Shown here: positions 17,066 to 25,749 of the stretch, one piece after another | How the letters are laid out: every line of letters starts with the position of its first letter | Numbering within the stretch: position 1 is the stretch's first letter | Assembly: GCF_020281205.1 (NCBI RefSeq) | Contig: NZ_JACXZC010000027.1 | Location: 1-42,482 of the forward strand | Reading direction: 5' to 3' | Length of the DNA stretch: 42,482 nt | From: Empedobacter stercoris | GTDB lineage: Bacteria; Bacteroidota; Bacteroidia; Flavobacteriales; Weeksellaceae | Made by a program: the position numbers and the translations under genes | Notes under the pieces: generated by a model | What the model saw: only the letters and a program-made list of their open reading frames with translations | The model's database searches: none | Told to the model about the DNA's origin: nothing

Positions 17066-18865
17066 TTATTTTCGCATCAATTCTTCTGCTACATTTCGTG
17101 TTGCTTCGAAAACTTCGTCTAAATTTTGATTCAGTCCACCATACGCATACTTAGCTTGTCTAGCGTTATTCAACAACAAAGTCCATTGTTCAACAGCAAG
17201 TTCACTTACACCATTTTTCAGTAATTTTTCAGCAATAATTTCATCCGAAAAATTAGCTAAATCTGTATTCGTATTTTTCATCGCCACATTACACAAAATA
17301 TTTTCTTGTAATTGATAAAAATCTTTTTGATCTTCTGCTTTTATTTTCTGCTTCAGTTCTTCTAATTCAGCTGAAATTTGATTAGAATTGATTATTGGTT
17401 TTTCTACCAATGTGAATTTTTGTGTTTCTATTTTTGGTTGAAAAGCTTCGAAATTTTTCTGTTCGTTGATTGGTTTTACTTTTGGTTCAGATTTTTCTTT
17501 TTCTGTTGAATTATTTTTATTTTTCATCAAAAATAAACCTCCTGCACTTAAAATAATCACACCTCCAGTTAACCACAACCAGCCACTTTTTCCTTCTTTA
17601 ACATCGTTTTTAATTTCATCAAATTTTTCTAAAATTGTAGAGTCTGATGTTTTGTTTGATGTTAGAGTTTTGGTAGAGTCTGCATTTTTAGAACCTGAAA
17701 CATTTAGTTGAATTGAGTCAGATTTTAACGTGATATATTTTTCTTTTGCAGGATCAAAATAACTAAATTCAACTGGTGAGATTGTATATTCTCCTCCATA
17801 ATTTGGAACAAGAACAGTTTGTTCAGCTACCTTTCCTTTCATTCCCGTATCGTAAGTTTTGTAGGCATCACGTTTTTTAGGTGCAAATTTTTCTACGTTT
17901 TTAGGTGCATTGATTTCAGGTAAATTGATTGTATTGAAATTTCCTGTTCCAACAATTTCAATATCAAAATTGATACTTTCATTCGTTGAAACTTCTTTTT
18001 TATCAACTGAAGCATTCATTTTAAATTGCCCAACTGCACCGCTAAAATTCTTTGGACGACCATTTTCTGGTAATTCTTTAGCGTTAATTACAACAGGATT
18101 ACTACGCACTTCTACCGCTTCTGCACCATAGGTTGTAGGCAATACGACATCAACTGAAAACGGATCGATTTCTATTTTTCCTGGTTTCTGAGGAAATACA
18201 TAATAACGTGCAACTTCTTCAGAAAAATATTGTTTACCAGCAACTATTTCTTGTTTGATATTTTCTGGAGAACTTTTAACAATTTTAGGGCTTAAACCAT
18301 CTAAATTACCTTGTCTAAAATTCTGTTTACGGTTTAAGTATGACAAATCTTTTGCATATAATTTTACCGATAAACTAACTTGTTCGTTAACATAAGGATT
18401 TGTTTTCGAAACTTTACTTTGTAAAAAAACAGGTTGCGAAGTATTACTTCTATAATTATTGTGGGTTAATCCAGTTCCTTTTACAACAACATCAACAGGT
18501 TTTGATGTATACGTTTTCCCATTAATGACAATTTTTGCAGCTCCAACTCTATATTTCCCCTCTTTTTCTGCTACAAAAGCTAAGATAATTCCATCTTCTA
18601 TTATTCCTCGACCATTTATATACGACACGTTTTGAGAACGTTGTTCTCCAACAATTTGTAATCCTTTGTGCGGAGGATATTTCATTGGTTGATCAATCGT
18701 ATAACTATCAGTATTAGATTCGATAAAAAAGCCCACACTAAATGCTTCTCCTAAACTGACCTGCGTTTTATCTGCATCAGATTTAAAAGTAATTTGTTGT
18801 GCTAACGCTGTAATAGACGTTAGGGCAAATACTAAAAAACTATTTAAAACTCTTGCCGTTGTCAT
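17066..18865 (-). CDS. batD: BatD, aerotolerance-operon membrane protein
   Basis: A 599-residue membrane protein from the ATG at 18865, which overlaps the batC stop codon as TAATG. An in-frame TTG two codons upstream is ignored. It has an N-terminal signal peptide (ends ALAQ), a large extracytoplasmic part with Ig-like beta-sandwich repeats (FKSDADKTQVSLGEAFSVGF, VSKTNPYVNEQVSLSVKL, ASVDKKEVSTNESINFDIE), one C-terminal membrane segment near residue 440 (WLWLTGGVIILSAGGLFLM), and a helical cytoplasmic tail of about 150 residues. BatD proteins belong to the Bacteroides aerotolerance operon. A scaffold or assembly role with the MoxR/VWA partners is proposed in the literature but not proven. It is the last gene of the operon. 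Confidence 0.9.
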   Translation of the reverse strand: MTTARVLNSFLVFALTSITALAQQITFKSDADKTQVSLGEAFSVGFFIESNTDSYTIDQPMKYPPHKGLQIVGEQRSQNVSYINGRGIIEDGIILAFVAEKEGKYRVGAAKIVINGKTYTSKPVDVVVKGTGLTHNNYRSNTSQPVFLQSKVSKTNPYVNEQVSLSVKLYAKDLSYLNRKQNFRQGNLDGLSPKIVKSSPENIKQEIVAGKQYFSEEVARYYVFPQKPGKIEIDPFSVDVVLPTTYGAEAVEVRSNPVVINAKELPENGRPKNFSGAVGQFKMNASVDKKEVSTNESINFDIEIVGTGNFNTINLPEINAPKNVEKFAPKKRDAYKTYDTGMKGKVAEQTVLVPNYGGEYTISPVEFSYFDPAKEKYITLKSDSIQLNVSGSKNADSTKTLTSNKTSDSTILEKFDEIKNDVKEGKSGWLWLTGGVIILSAGGLFLMKNKNNSTEKEKSEPKVKPINEQKNFEAFQPKIETQKFTLVEKPIINSNQISAELEELKQKIKAEDQKDFYQLQENILCNVAMKNTNTDLANFSDEIIAEKLLKNGVSELAVEQWTLLLNNARQAKYAYGGLNQNLDEVFEATRNVAEELMRK

Positions 18866-19716
18866 TACCAATCCTTAGATGTTGTTGTTCGTTGTTTTTC
18901 TGCTTTTTGCTGAATAATTCTTCGTTGCGTTTTAGCTTCTTGATTTTGCAATGCTTTTAGTAAACCATCACTCAAATTATTATTTGCATTATCTTGTTCT
19001 TTTCCATCTCCATTATTTCCTTGTGTTATTTCTGGAGACGAATTATTTCCTTGTCCTTTATTATTTCCATTTTCGCCGCCAGCTTTCGGATTTCCTTCCT
19101 CATTTTGCTGTTTTTGCTGATCAGATTGTTGATTTTGTGCTTGATTCTGATTTTGCTGCTGCTTATTTTGGTTTTGTTGGTTCTGATTATTCTGTTGCTG
19201 TTTTTGTTGATCGTTTTGATCTTGCTTATTCTGATCTTTATTGTCCTTGTTATTTTGATCTTTTTGTTTCTCACGTTCCTTTTCTAACATTTTTTTTGCT
19301 AAGGCGTAATTGTAACGTGTGGCATCATCTTTTGGATCATTTTTAAGGGCTTTTTTATAATTATCAACCGCATTTTGATAATCTTTTTCTTGCATAAATG
19401 CATTTCCTAAATTATGATAAGCAAGATGTTTATCATTCTTTGTTTTAGAAATTTCTGCAGAACGCTTGTAATGAGCAATACTTTCTTTGTAGCGTTTTTG
19501 TTGAAACAAAGCGTTTCCTAAATTATAATTTGCTTTGACAGAAGTTGGATCTTCCATCGAAGCTTTTTTATAGGCAACTTCTGCATTATCAAATTTTCCT
19601 TTTTGATAATACTCATTTCCTTCAATAATGTAGCTTTTCGTTTTCGATTGACTATAACCAAAAACGGATAAAAGCATTATTCCTAAAAATCCTATTTGTT
19701 TTAAAAAATACATCAT
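18865..19716 (-). CDS. batC: BatC, TPR protein with Gln/Asn-rich tail
   Basis: A 283-residue exported protein from the ATG at 19716; an upstream in-frame TTG is rejected because the ATG gives a complete signal peptide (ends VFGYSQ). Residues about 25-125 hold three TPR motifs (EYYQKGKFDNAEVAYKKAS, YNLGNALFQQKRYKESIAHYK, NLGNAFMQEKDYQNAVDNYKKAL). After a Lys/Glu-rich helix, residues about 145-230 are an extreme low-complexity run of Gln, Asn, Lys and Asp. The end is basic and polar. TPR proteins are standard members of Bat operons (BatC/BatE) and probably bind the VWA partners. The low-complexity segment also creates long meaningless frames on both strands. Confidence 0.85.
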   Translation of the reverse strand: MMYFLKQIGFLGIMLLSVFGYSQSKTKSYIIEGNEYYQKGKFDNAEVAYKKASMEDPTSVKANYNLGNALFQQKRYKESIAHYKRSAEISKTKNDKHLAYHNLGNAFMQEKDYQNAVDNYKKALKNDPKDDATRYNYALAKKMLEKEREKQKDQNNKDNKDQNKQDQNDQQKQQQNNQNQQNQNKQQQNQNQAQNQQSDQQKQQNEEGNPKAGGENGNNKGQGNNSSPEITQGNNGDGKEQDNANNNLSDGLLKALQNQEAKTQRRIIQQKAEKQRTTTSKDW

Positions 19717-19733
19717 TTTACCATACAAACTTA

Positions 19734-20744
19734 CTATTTCTTTTTGTTAAAAATCTTATATTCAGATGTTAATAATTCCACAAAAAGTAAACACACCGCA
19801 ACCGCTAAAAACCATTGATAAATGTGATTCATATCTCTTGTTGTGGCATTTGCTATTTCGTTTTTATCTAATCGAGCTTTATACATTGATAGAGCAGATA
19901 AAGCATCTTGTGTATTATCCAGATGAATATACGTTCCGTTTGTATCTTGTGCTAATTCGCGAAGATTTTTATCTTCTAATTTTGTGATTACTGTAGAGCC
20001 TGTTTCGTCCTTTTTATAGTCTTCGGCGTAGCCATTATAGTACATAGGGATTGGTGCACCCTTATCTGTTCCCACACCAATTGTAACAATATGTATCCCG
20101 TTGTCTTTTGCAATTTTAGATGCTTGATTAACGGTATTTTCATTGTCTTCTCCATCAGAAATTAAGACAATTAATTTACTTGTATTCGCCGAACCTTTGA
20201 ATGTTTTTGTAGCTTCTTGAATCGCATTCAAATAATTTGTTCCTTGGCTCGAAATTAACTCTGTATTAACATTTTGCAAATAACTTTCAATCGCAGCATA
20301 ATCATTTGTCAACGGAGAAATCGTATACGCATTCGCTGCAAAAGCAACCAAAGAAGCTCTATCTCCGCCTAACTGTCCAAGTGTTTCGGTGATTAACTTC
20401 GTTGCTTTTTCTAATCGAGAAGGTGCTACATCTTGCGCATTCATACTTGAAGAAAGATCCAATAAGAAAACCATATCTATTCCTTCCCGTTTTACTTGTA
20501 CTTCTTTTTCACCGTAAAGCGGATCCATCAACGCGATAACCATCAAAAATAAAGCGACACAAAAAACGACAATTTTAAAACCATAACGTTTAGAAGAAGT
20601 GATTGGAAAAACAAATGGAAATAATTCTTTATCAGCAAATGTTTTCTTTACACGTTCGCGCCATTGAAATACTGTTATCGATAAAAAAATAACGATAAAC
20701 AATAAAATAATCAACCAAATATTATGTAATTCTCCCCACTGCAT
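19734..20744 (-). CDS. batB: BatB, von Willebrand factor A membrane protein
   Basis: A 336-residue inner-membrane protein. Membrane segments lie at about 8-28 and 56-74, followed by a VWA domain with a complete MIDAS metal site: DLSSS at 96-100, the threonine in SQGTNYLNA, and the aspartate in LISDGEDNENT. A further membrane segment is near the C-terminus (YQWFLAVAVCLLFVELL). The ATG overlaps the batA stop as TAATG at 20742-20746. BatA and BatB are paired VWA proteins of the aerotolerance operon and are thought to form a complex with MoxR. The substrate process is unresolved. Confidence 0.92.
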   Translation of the reverse strand: MQWGELHNIWLIILLFIVIFLSITVFQWRERVKKTFADKELFPFVFPITSSKRYGFKIVVFCVALFLMVIALMDPLYGEKEVQVKREGIDMVFLLDLSSSMNAQDVAPSRLEKATKLITETLGQLGGDRASLVAFAANAYTISPLTNDYAAIESYLQNVNTELISSQGTNYLNAIQEATKTFKGSANTSKLIVLISDGEDNENTVNQASKIAKDNGIHIVTIGVGTDKGAPIPMYYNGYAEDYKKDETGSTVITKLEDKNLRELAQDTNGTYIHLDNTQDALSALSMYKARLDKNEIANATTRDMNHIYQWFLAVAVCLLFVELLTSEYKIFNKKK

Positions 20745-21760
20745 TAGATTAATTCTTTAAAAAAGGTTCTTCGCAAAATAGCTTCTAAGACCAAAATAAT
20801 AAATGCTGGCAATAAAAAGCGAGCAAACAATTCGGTATAGTTATAATATTTGACTTCGTTAATTTCTGTTTTTTCGAGTTTATCAATTTCTTGATAAATA
20901 TTTTTAAGACTTTCATTATTGGTCGCTCGGAAATATAAACCTCCCGTTTTATCAGCAACTTCTTCCAACAATTTTTCGTCAATTTGTACAGGACGCATCT
21001 CAAATACATAATCGCCCAACATATCGTAACCAATTGGCATAGGTGCCAATCCGTTTGTTCCGATACCAATAGTATACACTTTTATTCCTTTATCTTTGGC
21101 GATATCAGCTGCTTGTCTTGGTGATACATACATCAAATCTCCCGAAGGATTAATCGACTCGACACCGTCTGTAATCAATATGATTACTTTCGATTTTGCT
21201 TTACTATTTTTAAGGTGATTAACTGCTGTTGCTAAACCAATTCCAATAGCAGTTCCATCAGCCAAACTGCCCGAATGTAACATCTCAATTTCTTGTGTTA
21301 ATACATCACGATCGGTTGTAAGCGGAACACGTGTTAAGGCTTCTCCAGAATATTCGACTAAACCTATTCGGTCTGTTTTTCTTCCAAGTGAAAAATCTTT
21401 TGCAACATCTTTTAGCGCTGTTAATCGATCTGGTTTCAAATCGCGTGCTAACATACTCAACGATGTATCAACTGTTAATAAGATATCAACACCTTCATCA
21501 GATTTTATTTTTGTAGTCACATCAACATAACGTGGACGAGCTAATGCTACAATGCATAAGGCCATCGCAATTATTCGCATCAAAAATAAAATAGGTTTGT
21601 ATGTTGCTAACGAACTTTTCGCACCACCAAATGCTTTTAGTGATGGTAATTTTAAGGATGCTTTTTTCTGACTCGTTTTACGAATTTCTCTAAAAATAAA
21701 GAAAGGTAAAGCAAGTAATAAGAGTAAGATCCAAGGATTTTGAAACTCAAAATTTAGCAT
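20744..21760 (-). CDS. batA: BatA, von Willebrand factor A membrane protein
   Basis: A 338-residue inner-membrane protein. It has two N-terminal membrane segments (about 8-23 and 55-74), then a VWA domain with MIDAS residues DTSLS at 98-102, the threonine of LADGTAIG, and LITDG. A C-terminal membrane segment follows (LFARFLLPAFIILVLEAIL). The conserved stretch ALARPRYVD before the VWA domain and FSLGRKTDRIGLV within it are typical of BatA. The start is 2 nt from the stop of the preceding gene, and the end overlaps batB by one base. This indicates strict stoichiometric co-expression. Confidence 0.93.
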   Translation of the reverse strand: MLNFEFQNPWILLLLLALPFFIFREIRKTSQKKASLKLPSLKAFGGAKSSLATYKPILFLMRIIAMALCIVALARPRYVDVTTKIKSDEGVDILLTVDTSLSMLARDLKPDRLTALKDVAKDFSLGRKTDRIGLVEYSGEALTRVPLTTDRDVLTQEIEMLHSGSLADGTAIGIGLATAVNHLKNSKAKSKVIILITDGVESINPSGDLMYVSPRQAADIAKDKGIKVYTIGIGTNGLAPMPIGYDMLGDYVFEMRPVQIDEKLLEEVADKTGGLYFRATNNESLKNIYQEIDKLEKTEINEVKYYNYTELFARFLLPAFIILVLEAILRRTFFKELI

Positions 21761-21762
21761 TC

Positions 21763-22728
21763 CTAATTGTTATTAAACTGTTTATATTTTTCGCCTGTCA
21801 CTTGATCTTTATATAGATCTTCATTTTCAGGTATTTCTATTGGTTTTATACGCTCTACAAATTCATCTACCCAATTTCGGTGCATATTATTTGTAGAATC
21901 ATCAAACTCTTGTTTGGCAAATTTTACCAAGTCTGCATCGAACAAAAATTGTTTAAATTTCTGAACATCATCTGGTAAAACATCCTGTTTTGTTGCAATA
22001 TATTTCACCAAATCATCAGACAAAATTTCTAAAGCAGAAAAATTATATACTCTTCCTAAATATCGTCTAACAATAAATGATAATTGTGTGTAATATTCTT
22101 TTTGTTCACCACGTTTCAAATATTTTTTTGCATCTAACGCTTTCAAACTTGCTTTTGCTTCATCATAAGGCGTTTTATATAGTTTATCACCAGAAAGTTT
22201 TGACTTGGCACGAATATATAAGATTAATAAAACTGCAGCAATTATAAAAAATATGAACGCAATAATTCCATACAACCAATACTTATTCCAATAATCACGA
22301 ATAGAATATTCTTCTTCCATGACTGGTTTAATTGGAAAAATAGCATTTTTACTCGTGTCAACTTCAACATCTTGAATTTCAATCTCAAGTTGTTTAGTGG
22401 TTAAATCTTTGTCATTTTTTTGAATGATAAAAGATGGAATAGTAAATTTTCCTGCTTCAAAACCTGTCAATTCTAACTGCTGAACAATTTCAGATTTTCC
22501 TTCTGTTTTTACCGTATCAATTTTTTGATCTAAAACCTCGATGTGATAATTTAAGGAATCTGAAATGGTAGGGAAAACAATTTTATCTCCTTTTTTGAAA
22601 TCTATTTTTATTTCATATTGAATTGGTTCGCCAACTTTAATCGTTGTGCGATCCAATTTGGGCATAATTTCTTGCGCAAATGAAAAGTTTAAGATAAAAA
22701 AACTGACTAAAAGCAATAAATTCTTCAT
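21763..22728 (-). CDS. Bat-operon membrane protein with Ig-like ectodomain (DUF4381-like/BatD-like)
   Basis: A 321-residue protein with a signal peptide (residues 1 to about 18, ends NFSFA), a periplasmic beta-sandwich at about 20-125 (LDRTTIKVGEPIQYEIKID), one membrane segment at about 150-172, and a cytoplasmic helical domain of about 150 residues. The helical part, with YTQLSFIVRRYLGRVYNFSALEILSDDL, resembles the DUF4381-type proteins found between MoxR/DUF58 and VWA genes. The ectodomain resembles a single BatD module. The gene starts with ATG overlapping the upstream stop (TAATG at 22726-22730) and is 2 nt from batA. Its specific function is unknown. Confidence 0.75.
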   Translation of the reverse strand: MKNLLLLVSFFILNFSFAQEIMPKLDRTTIKVGEPIQYEIKIDFKKGDKIVFPTISDSLNYHIEVLDQKIDTVKTEGKSEIVQQLELTGFEAGKFTIPSFIIQKNDKDLTTKQLEIEIQDVEVDTSKNAIFPIKPVMEEEYSIRDYWNKYWLYGIIAFIFFIIAAVLLILYIRAKSKLSGDKLYKTPYDEAKASLKALDAKKYLKRGEQKEYYTQLSFIVRRYLGRVYNFSALEILSDDLVKYIATKQDVLPDDVQKFKQFLFDADLVKFAKQEFDDSTNNMHRNWVDEFVERIKPIEIPENEDLYKDQVTGEKYKQFNNN

Positions 22729-23600
22729 TAGGCTTTATGACTTTTAAAGTAGTTTAACAATGGGCGAATATAATCTTCGTCGGTACGAATACTAATTGCA
22801 CCCGAATGATTTTTTTTGAAAATAGATTGATAGCGTCGATCTAAATCGTAATAATATTGTGCATATTGTTGACGCAATTTCTTAGATGAAGTATCAATCA
22901 AACGGATTTCTCCTGTTTCGTTATCTTGTACATGGACCAAACCAATATCAGGAAAAGATTGTTCTTTTTCGTCGTAAACACGGATTCCCGTTACATCATG
23001 CTTTTTTGCCACAATTCGCAATGCTTTTTCGTAATCAGAAGAATCAATAAAATCTGACAAAATAAAAACATTCGATTTTCGACGAACTAAATTCATAAAA
23101 GTTTCTAATGTCACAGACAAATCTGTATTTTTGCTTTTTGGTTCGTAAGAAACAATTTCTCTCACCAAACGCAATACATGTTGTTTTCCTTTTTTGGGTG
23201 GAATAAATTTTTCGACTTGATCCGAATATAAGATCAAACCTACTTTATCATTATAGGTAATTGCCGAAAAAGCTAATGTTGCACTCAATTCAGCAATTGT
23301 TTCCATTTTAATTTGTTTTCGCGTTCCGAAGTTTTCAGAATTTGAAACATCAACCAATAAAAACATGGTTAACTCGCGTTCTTCTTCAAAAACTTTTACA
23401 TAAGGTTCGTTGTATCGTGCCGTTTTATTCCAATCAATATTACGAACATCATCACCATATTGATAAGGACGAATTTCGCTAAAAATCATACCTCTTCCTT
23501 TGAATGAACTTTGGTATTCACCCATAAAAAGGTTGCTCGCTTTGCGCTTGCTTTTTAGCTCAATACGTTTTACACGTTTGATGATTTCTTTTGCATCCAA
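22728..23600 (-). CDS. DUF58 domain protein of the MoxR/Bat operon
   Basis: A 290-residue soluble protein with the DUF58 core. FKGRGMIFSEIRPYQYGDD at 33-51 and VRNIDWNKTAR at 52-62 are the family hallmarks, followed by a degenerate VWA-like fold (MFLLVDVSNS, VFILSDFID). The start is TTG at 23600. It lies directly after an in-frame stop (23604-23606), and the first residues MDAKEIIKRVKRIELKSKR match the usual DUF58 N-terminus, so the non-ATG start is well supported. DUF58 proteins nearly always accompany MoxR ATPases and are presumed clients or adaptors. Confidence 0.92.
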   Translation of the reverse strand: MDAKEIIKRVKRIELKSKRKASNLFMGEYQSSFKGRGMIFSEIRPYQYGDDVRNIDWNKTARYNEPYVKVFEEERELTMFLLVDVSNSENFGTRKQIKMETIAELSATLAFSAITYNDKVGLILYSDQVEKFIPPKKGKQHVLRLVREIVSYEPKSKNTDLSVTLETFMNLVRRKSNVFILSDFIDSSDYEKALRIVAKKHDVTGIRVYDEKEQSFPDIGLVHVQDNETGEIRLIDTSSKKLRQQYAQYYYDLDRRYQSIFKKNHSGAISIRTDEDYIRPLLNYFKSHKA

Positions 23601-23623
23601 TGTTTAAAAGATTTAGAATAGAT

Positions 23624-24607
23624 TTAAGGAACTGGAACAACATTTAGGATATTGTCGATAATTTCTTCTGGCGAAACATTTTCTGCTTCTGCTTCGTAGC
23701 TAATTCCGATACGATGACGCAACACATCTTTAGCTATTGCACGTACATCATCTGGAATAACGTAAGCACGTTTGCGCAAAAATGCATACACTTTTGAAGC
23801 TTGCGCCAAATTGATTGATCCACGAGGAGAAGAACCAAATGAAATCATTGGTACCAATTTTTCTAATCCCACTTTTTCTGGAAAACGAGTAGCGAAGATA
23901 ATATCCAAAATATATTTTTCTATTTTTTCGTCCATGTAAACTTGTTTCACCATTTCGCGTGCATCCAATAATTCTTGAACAGAAATAACCTTCTCTATTT
24001 TTGGAAAAGTTTGATTAATCGAATTTCTCAAAATCAAGCGTTCTGCTTCAAATTCCGGATAAGTAATCACCGTTTTGATCATAAAACGGTCAACTTGCGC
24101 TTCTGGTAAGGGATAAGTTCCTTCTTGTTCCACTGGATTTTGAGTAGCCAAAACCAAGAAAGGTTTTTGCAAAGGATACGTTTCGTCTCCAATCGTAACT
24201 TGACGTTCTTGCATCGCTTCTAACAATGCAGATTGTACTTTTGCTGGCGAACGGTTAATCTCATCAGCTAATACAAAATTGGCGAAAATCGGCCCTTTTT
24301 TTATTCGAAAATCGTTTTCTTTTACGTTATATATTAAAGTACCAACAACATCTGCAGGTAATAAATCGGGAGTAAACTGAATACGAGAAAAAGAACCATC
24401 TACAGCTTCAGATAACGTTTTAATCGCTAAAGTCTTTGCTAATCCTGGCACTCCTTCTAATAAAACATGTCCATTTCCAAGTAATCCGATTAATAGACTT
24501 TCAATCATTTTTTCTTGTCCAATAATCGTTTTATTAATTTCCGTTGTTAACCTTGCAATGCTTTCGCTTTTTGCCTCTATTTGTAGGTTTAGTTGTTGTA
24601 TATCCAA
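23624..24607 (-). CDS. MoxR-family AAA+ ATPase
   Basis: A 327-residue cytoplasmic AAA+ ATPase with the MoxR form of Walker A, GVPGLAKT at 52-59, Walker B with Asp115-Glu116 in VLADEINRSPAKVQSALLEAMQE, sensor 1 in LATQNPVEQEGTYPLPEAQVDRF, and an arginine-finger region near it. MoxR ATPases act as chaperones that mature or activate VWA-containing partners. Here the whole partner set (DUF58, BatA, BatB, BatC, BatD) follows. It is the first gene of the operon. The start appears to be TTG at 24607; I find no suitable in-frame ATG upstream. Confidence 0.95.
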   Translation of the reverse strand: MDIQQLNLQIEAKSESIARLTTEINKTIIGQEKMIESLLIGLLGNGHVLLEGVPGLAKTLAIKTLSEAVDGSFSRIQFTPDLLPADVVGTLIYNVKENDFRIKKGPIFANFVLADEINRSPAKVQSALLEAMQERQVTIGDETYPLQKPFLVLATQNPVEQEGTYPLPEAQVDRFMIKTVITYPEFEAERLILRNSINQTFPKIEKVISVQELLDAREMVKQVYMDEKIEKYILDIIFATRFPEKVGLEKLVPMISFGSSPRGSINLAQASKVYAFLRKRAYVIPDDVRAIAKDVLRHRIGISYEAEAENVSPEEIIDNILNVVPVP

Positions 24608-24868
24608 AATTTCGTTGAAATTAATGTTTATATAATTGATTCAAATTTCCTCTAAAAGTAACAAATACAATTCATTTAGAGTTTAAAACTTTCATACAAT
24701 ATTGTTAAACTTTGTTAAGACAAAAGTAGTATACCAAACGTTTTGACCACTCTTTTTATAAAATATTTTATATTACTTACAAACTATTTATAAACAATAA
24801 ATTTTCGTACTCAGAGTTATCAAAAACAATTTAAAGAATATTTATATTTTTACTAAAATTAATACACT

Positions 24869-25465
24869 ATGAAGAATTATTTATTGACTATTTTCTTAAT
24901 GCTAAGCATTTTATCTTTTGGACAAAAATTTCAAATTTTATCTGGAAATACAAATTTTCTAAGCGATCAAAAAGAAATCAATGTCGAACTTGTTTTTGAC
25001 AATGTGAAGTTTTATAATGAAAATAAAACTGAAACTGAATATTTAGAAAAACGAGAAAAAGATGTATTGGACAATCCAAAAAGAGGTGAAAGTTATTGGA
25101 AAGAATGGCTGGCAGATTGGAATGAAAACAAAAATTCTACTTATTTAGATAAATTTATAAAAGGAACAACAAAATCAAAAAAAATAAATTTTGTAAAAAA
25201 TTCTTCTGCTAAATATACCTTAATCATCAATTCGGAATGGATTTACCCAGGTTATCATGCGGGAATTGCGATAGAACCAGCAAAATTGAGTACAACTCTT
25301 CATTTTATTGAAACTGCAAATCCTTCTCACATTTTATTATCTATAAAAACAGATAAAATAAAAGGAACTTCTGGAAAAAATGATTTTGTTATGGAATATG
25401 GACGAATTGCTTCGGCTTATGAATCAACTGGAAAATTATTAAGCAAAGAATTAAAAAATTACTAG
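24869..25465 (+). CDS. Exported protein of unknown function
   Basis: A 198-residue protein with a signal peptide (MKNYLLTIFLMLSILSFGQ) and an otherwise unrecognised polar body. Features are a Lys/Glu-rich region (FYNENKTETEYLEKREKD), a tryptophan-rich segment (YWKEWLADWNENK), and a C-terminal beta-rich part (YTLIINSEWIYPGYHAGIAIEPAKLSTTLHF). There is no lipobox cysteine and no sorting domain, so a soluble periplasmic location is likely. It stands alone on the plus strand, divergent from the Bat operon. Its last codons overlap the start of a decayed gene. Confidence 0.7.
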   Translation: MKNYLLTIFLMLSILSFGQKFQILSGNTNFLSDQKEINVELVFDNVKFYNENKTETEYLEKREKDVLDNPKRGESYWKEWLADWNENKNSTYLDKFIKGTTKSKKINFVKNSSAKYTLIINSEWIYPGYHAGIAIEPAKLSTTLHFIETANPSHILLSIKTDKIKGTSGKNDFVMEYGRIASAYESTGKLLSKELKNY

Positions 25466-25665
25466 TATTAGCAAGTTTAATGGCTGTTGTAACTTTATCT
25501 GCTCAGGATAAAAAACTCCTGTAAAATCAAAAAGTACAACGAAAACTGAAAAGAAAAAATAATGCTAAAAAAGCAGAGCAAATGTCTCCTGAAAAACGCG
25601 AATCAACAAATCAAAAACAATCGCCTGCTTTGGAACAAAAAAGACGAACTATAAACACAAACTAA
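25450..25665 (+). pseudogene. Decayed small secreted-protein gene (signal peptide plus Lys-rich body)
   Basis: A frame starting at ATT (25450) reads IKKLLVLASLMAVVTLSAQDKK, a perfect signal peptide that lacks only its ATG. After an A-run near 25508-25515 the frame shifts to TPVKSKSTTKTEKKK, then shifts again near 25560 to NAKKAEQMSPEKRESTNQ, ending at a stop at 25663-25665. The pieces resemble small exported flavobacterial proteins with a KKAEQMSPEKR-type helix, though I cannot name the family. Two frameshifts in A-runs plus a mutated start indicate a pseudogene. Sequencing error in homopolymers is the alternative for the frameshifts, but not for the start codon. Confidence 0.6.
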
Positions 25666-25689
25666 TTAAAAAATTTATCTAAATTTTAA

Positions 25690-25733
25690 ATCAAAAAAGC
25701 TGTTTTTAATGAATTAAAAACAGCTTTTTTGAT
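25690..25733. terminator. Bidirectional terminator, long perfect hairpin
   Basis: A perfect 21-bp inverted repeat (25690-25710 with 25713-25733; core AAAAAAGCTGTTTTTAA and its complement). A T-run follows on the plus strand and a short AT tract on the minus strand. It separates the plus-strand pseudogene from the convergent ABC permease gene. Confidence 0.88.
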
Positions 25734-25749
25734 TTATTTTTTTTCATTT

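Noticed and set aside
18951-19346. Long plus-strand frames opposite batC
   Set aside because: They are the complement of a Gln/Asn codon run in a well-supported TPR gene, and have no start context or family.
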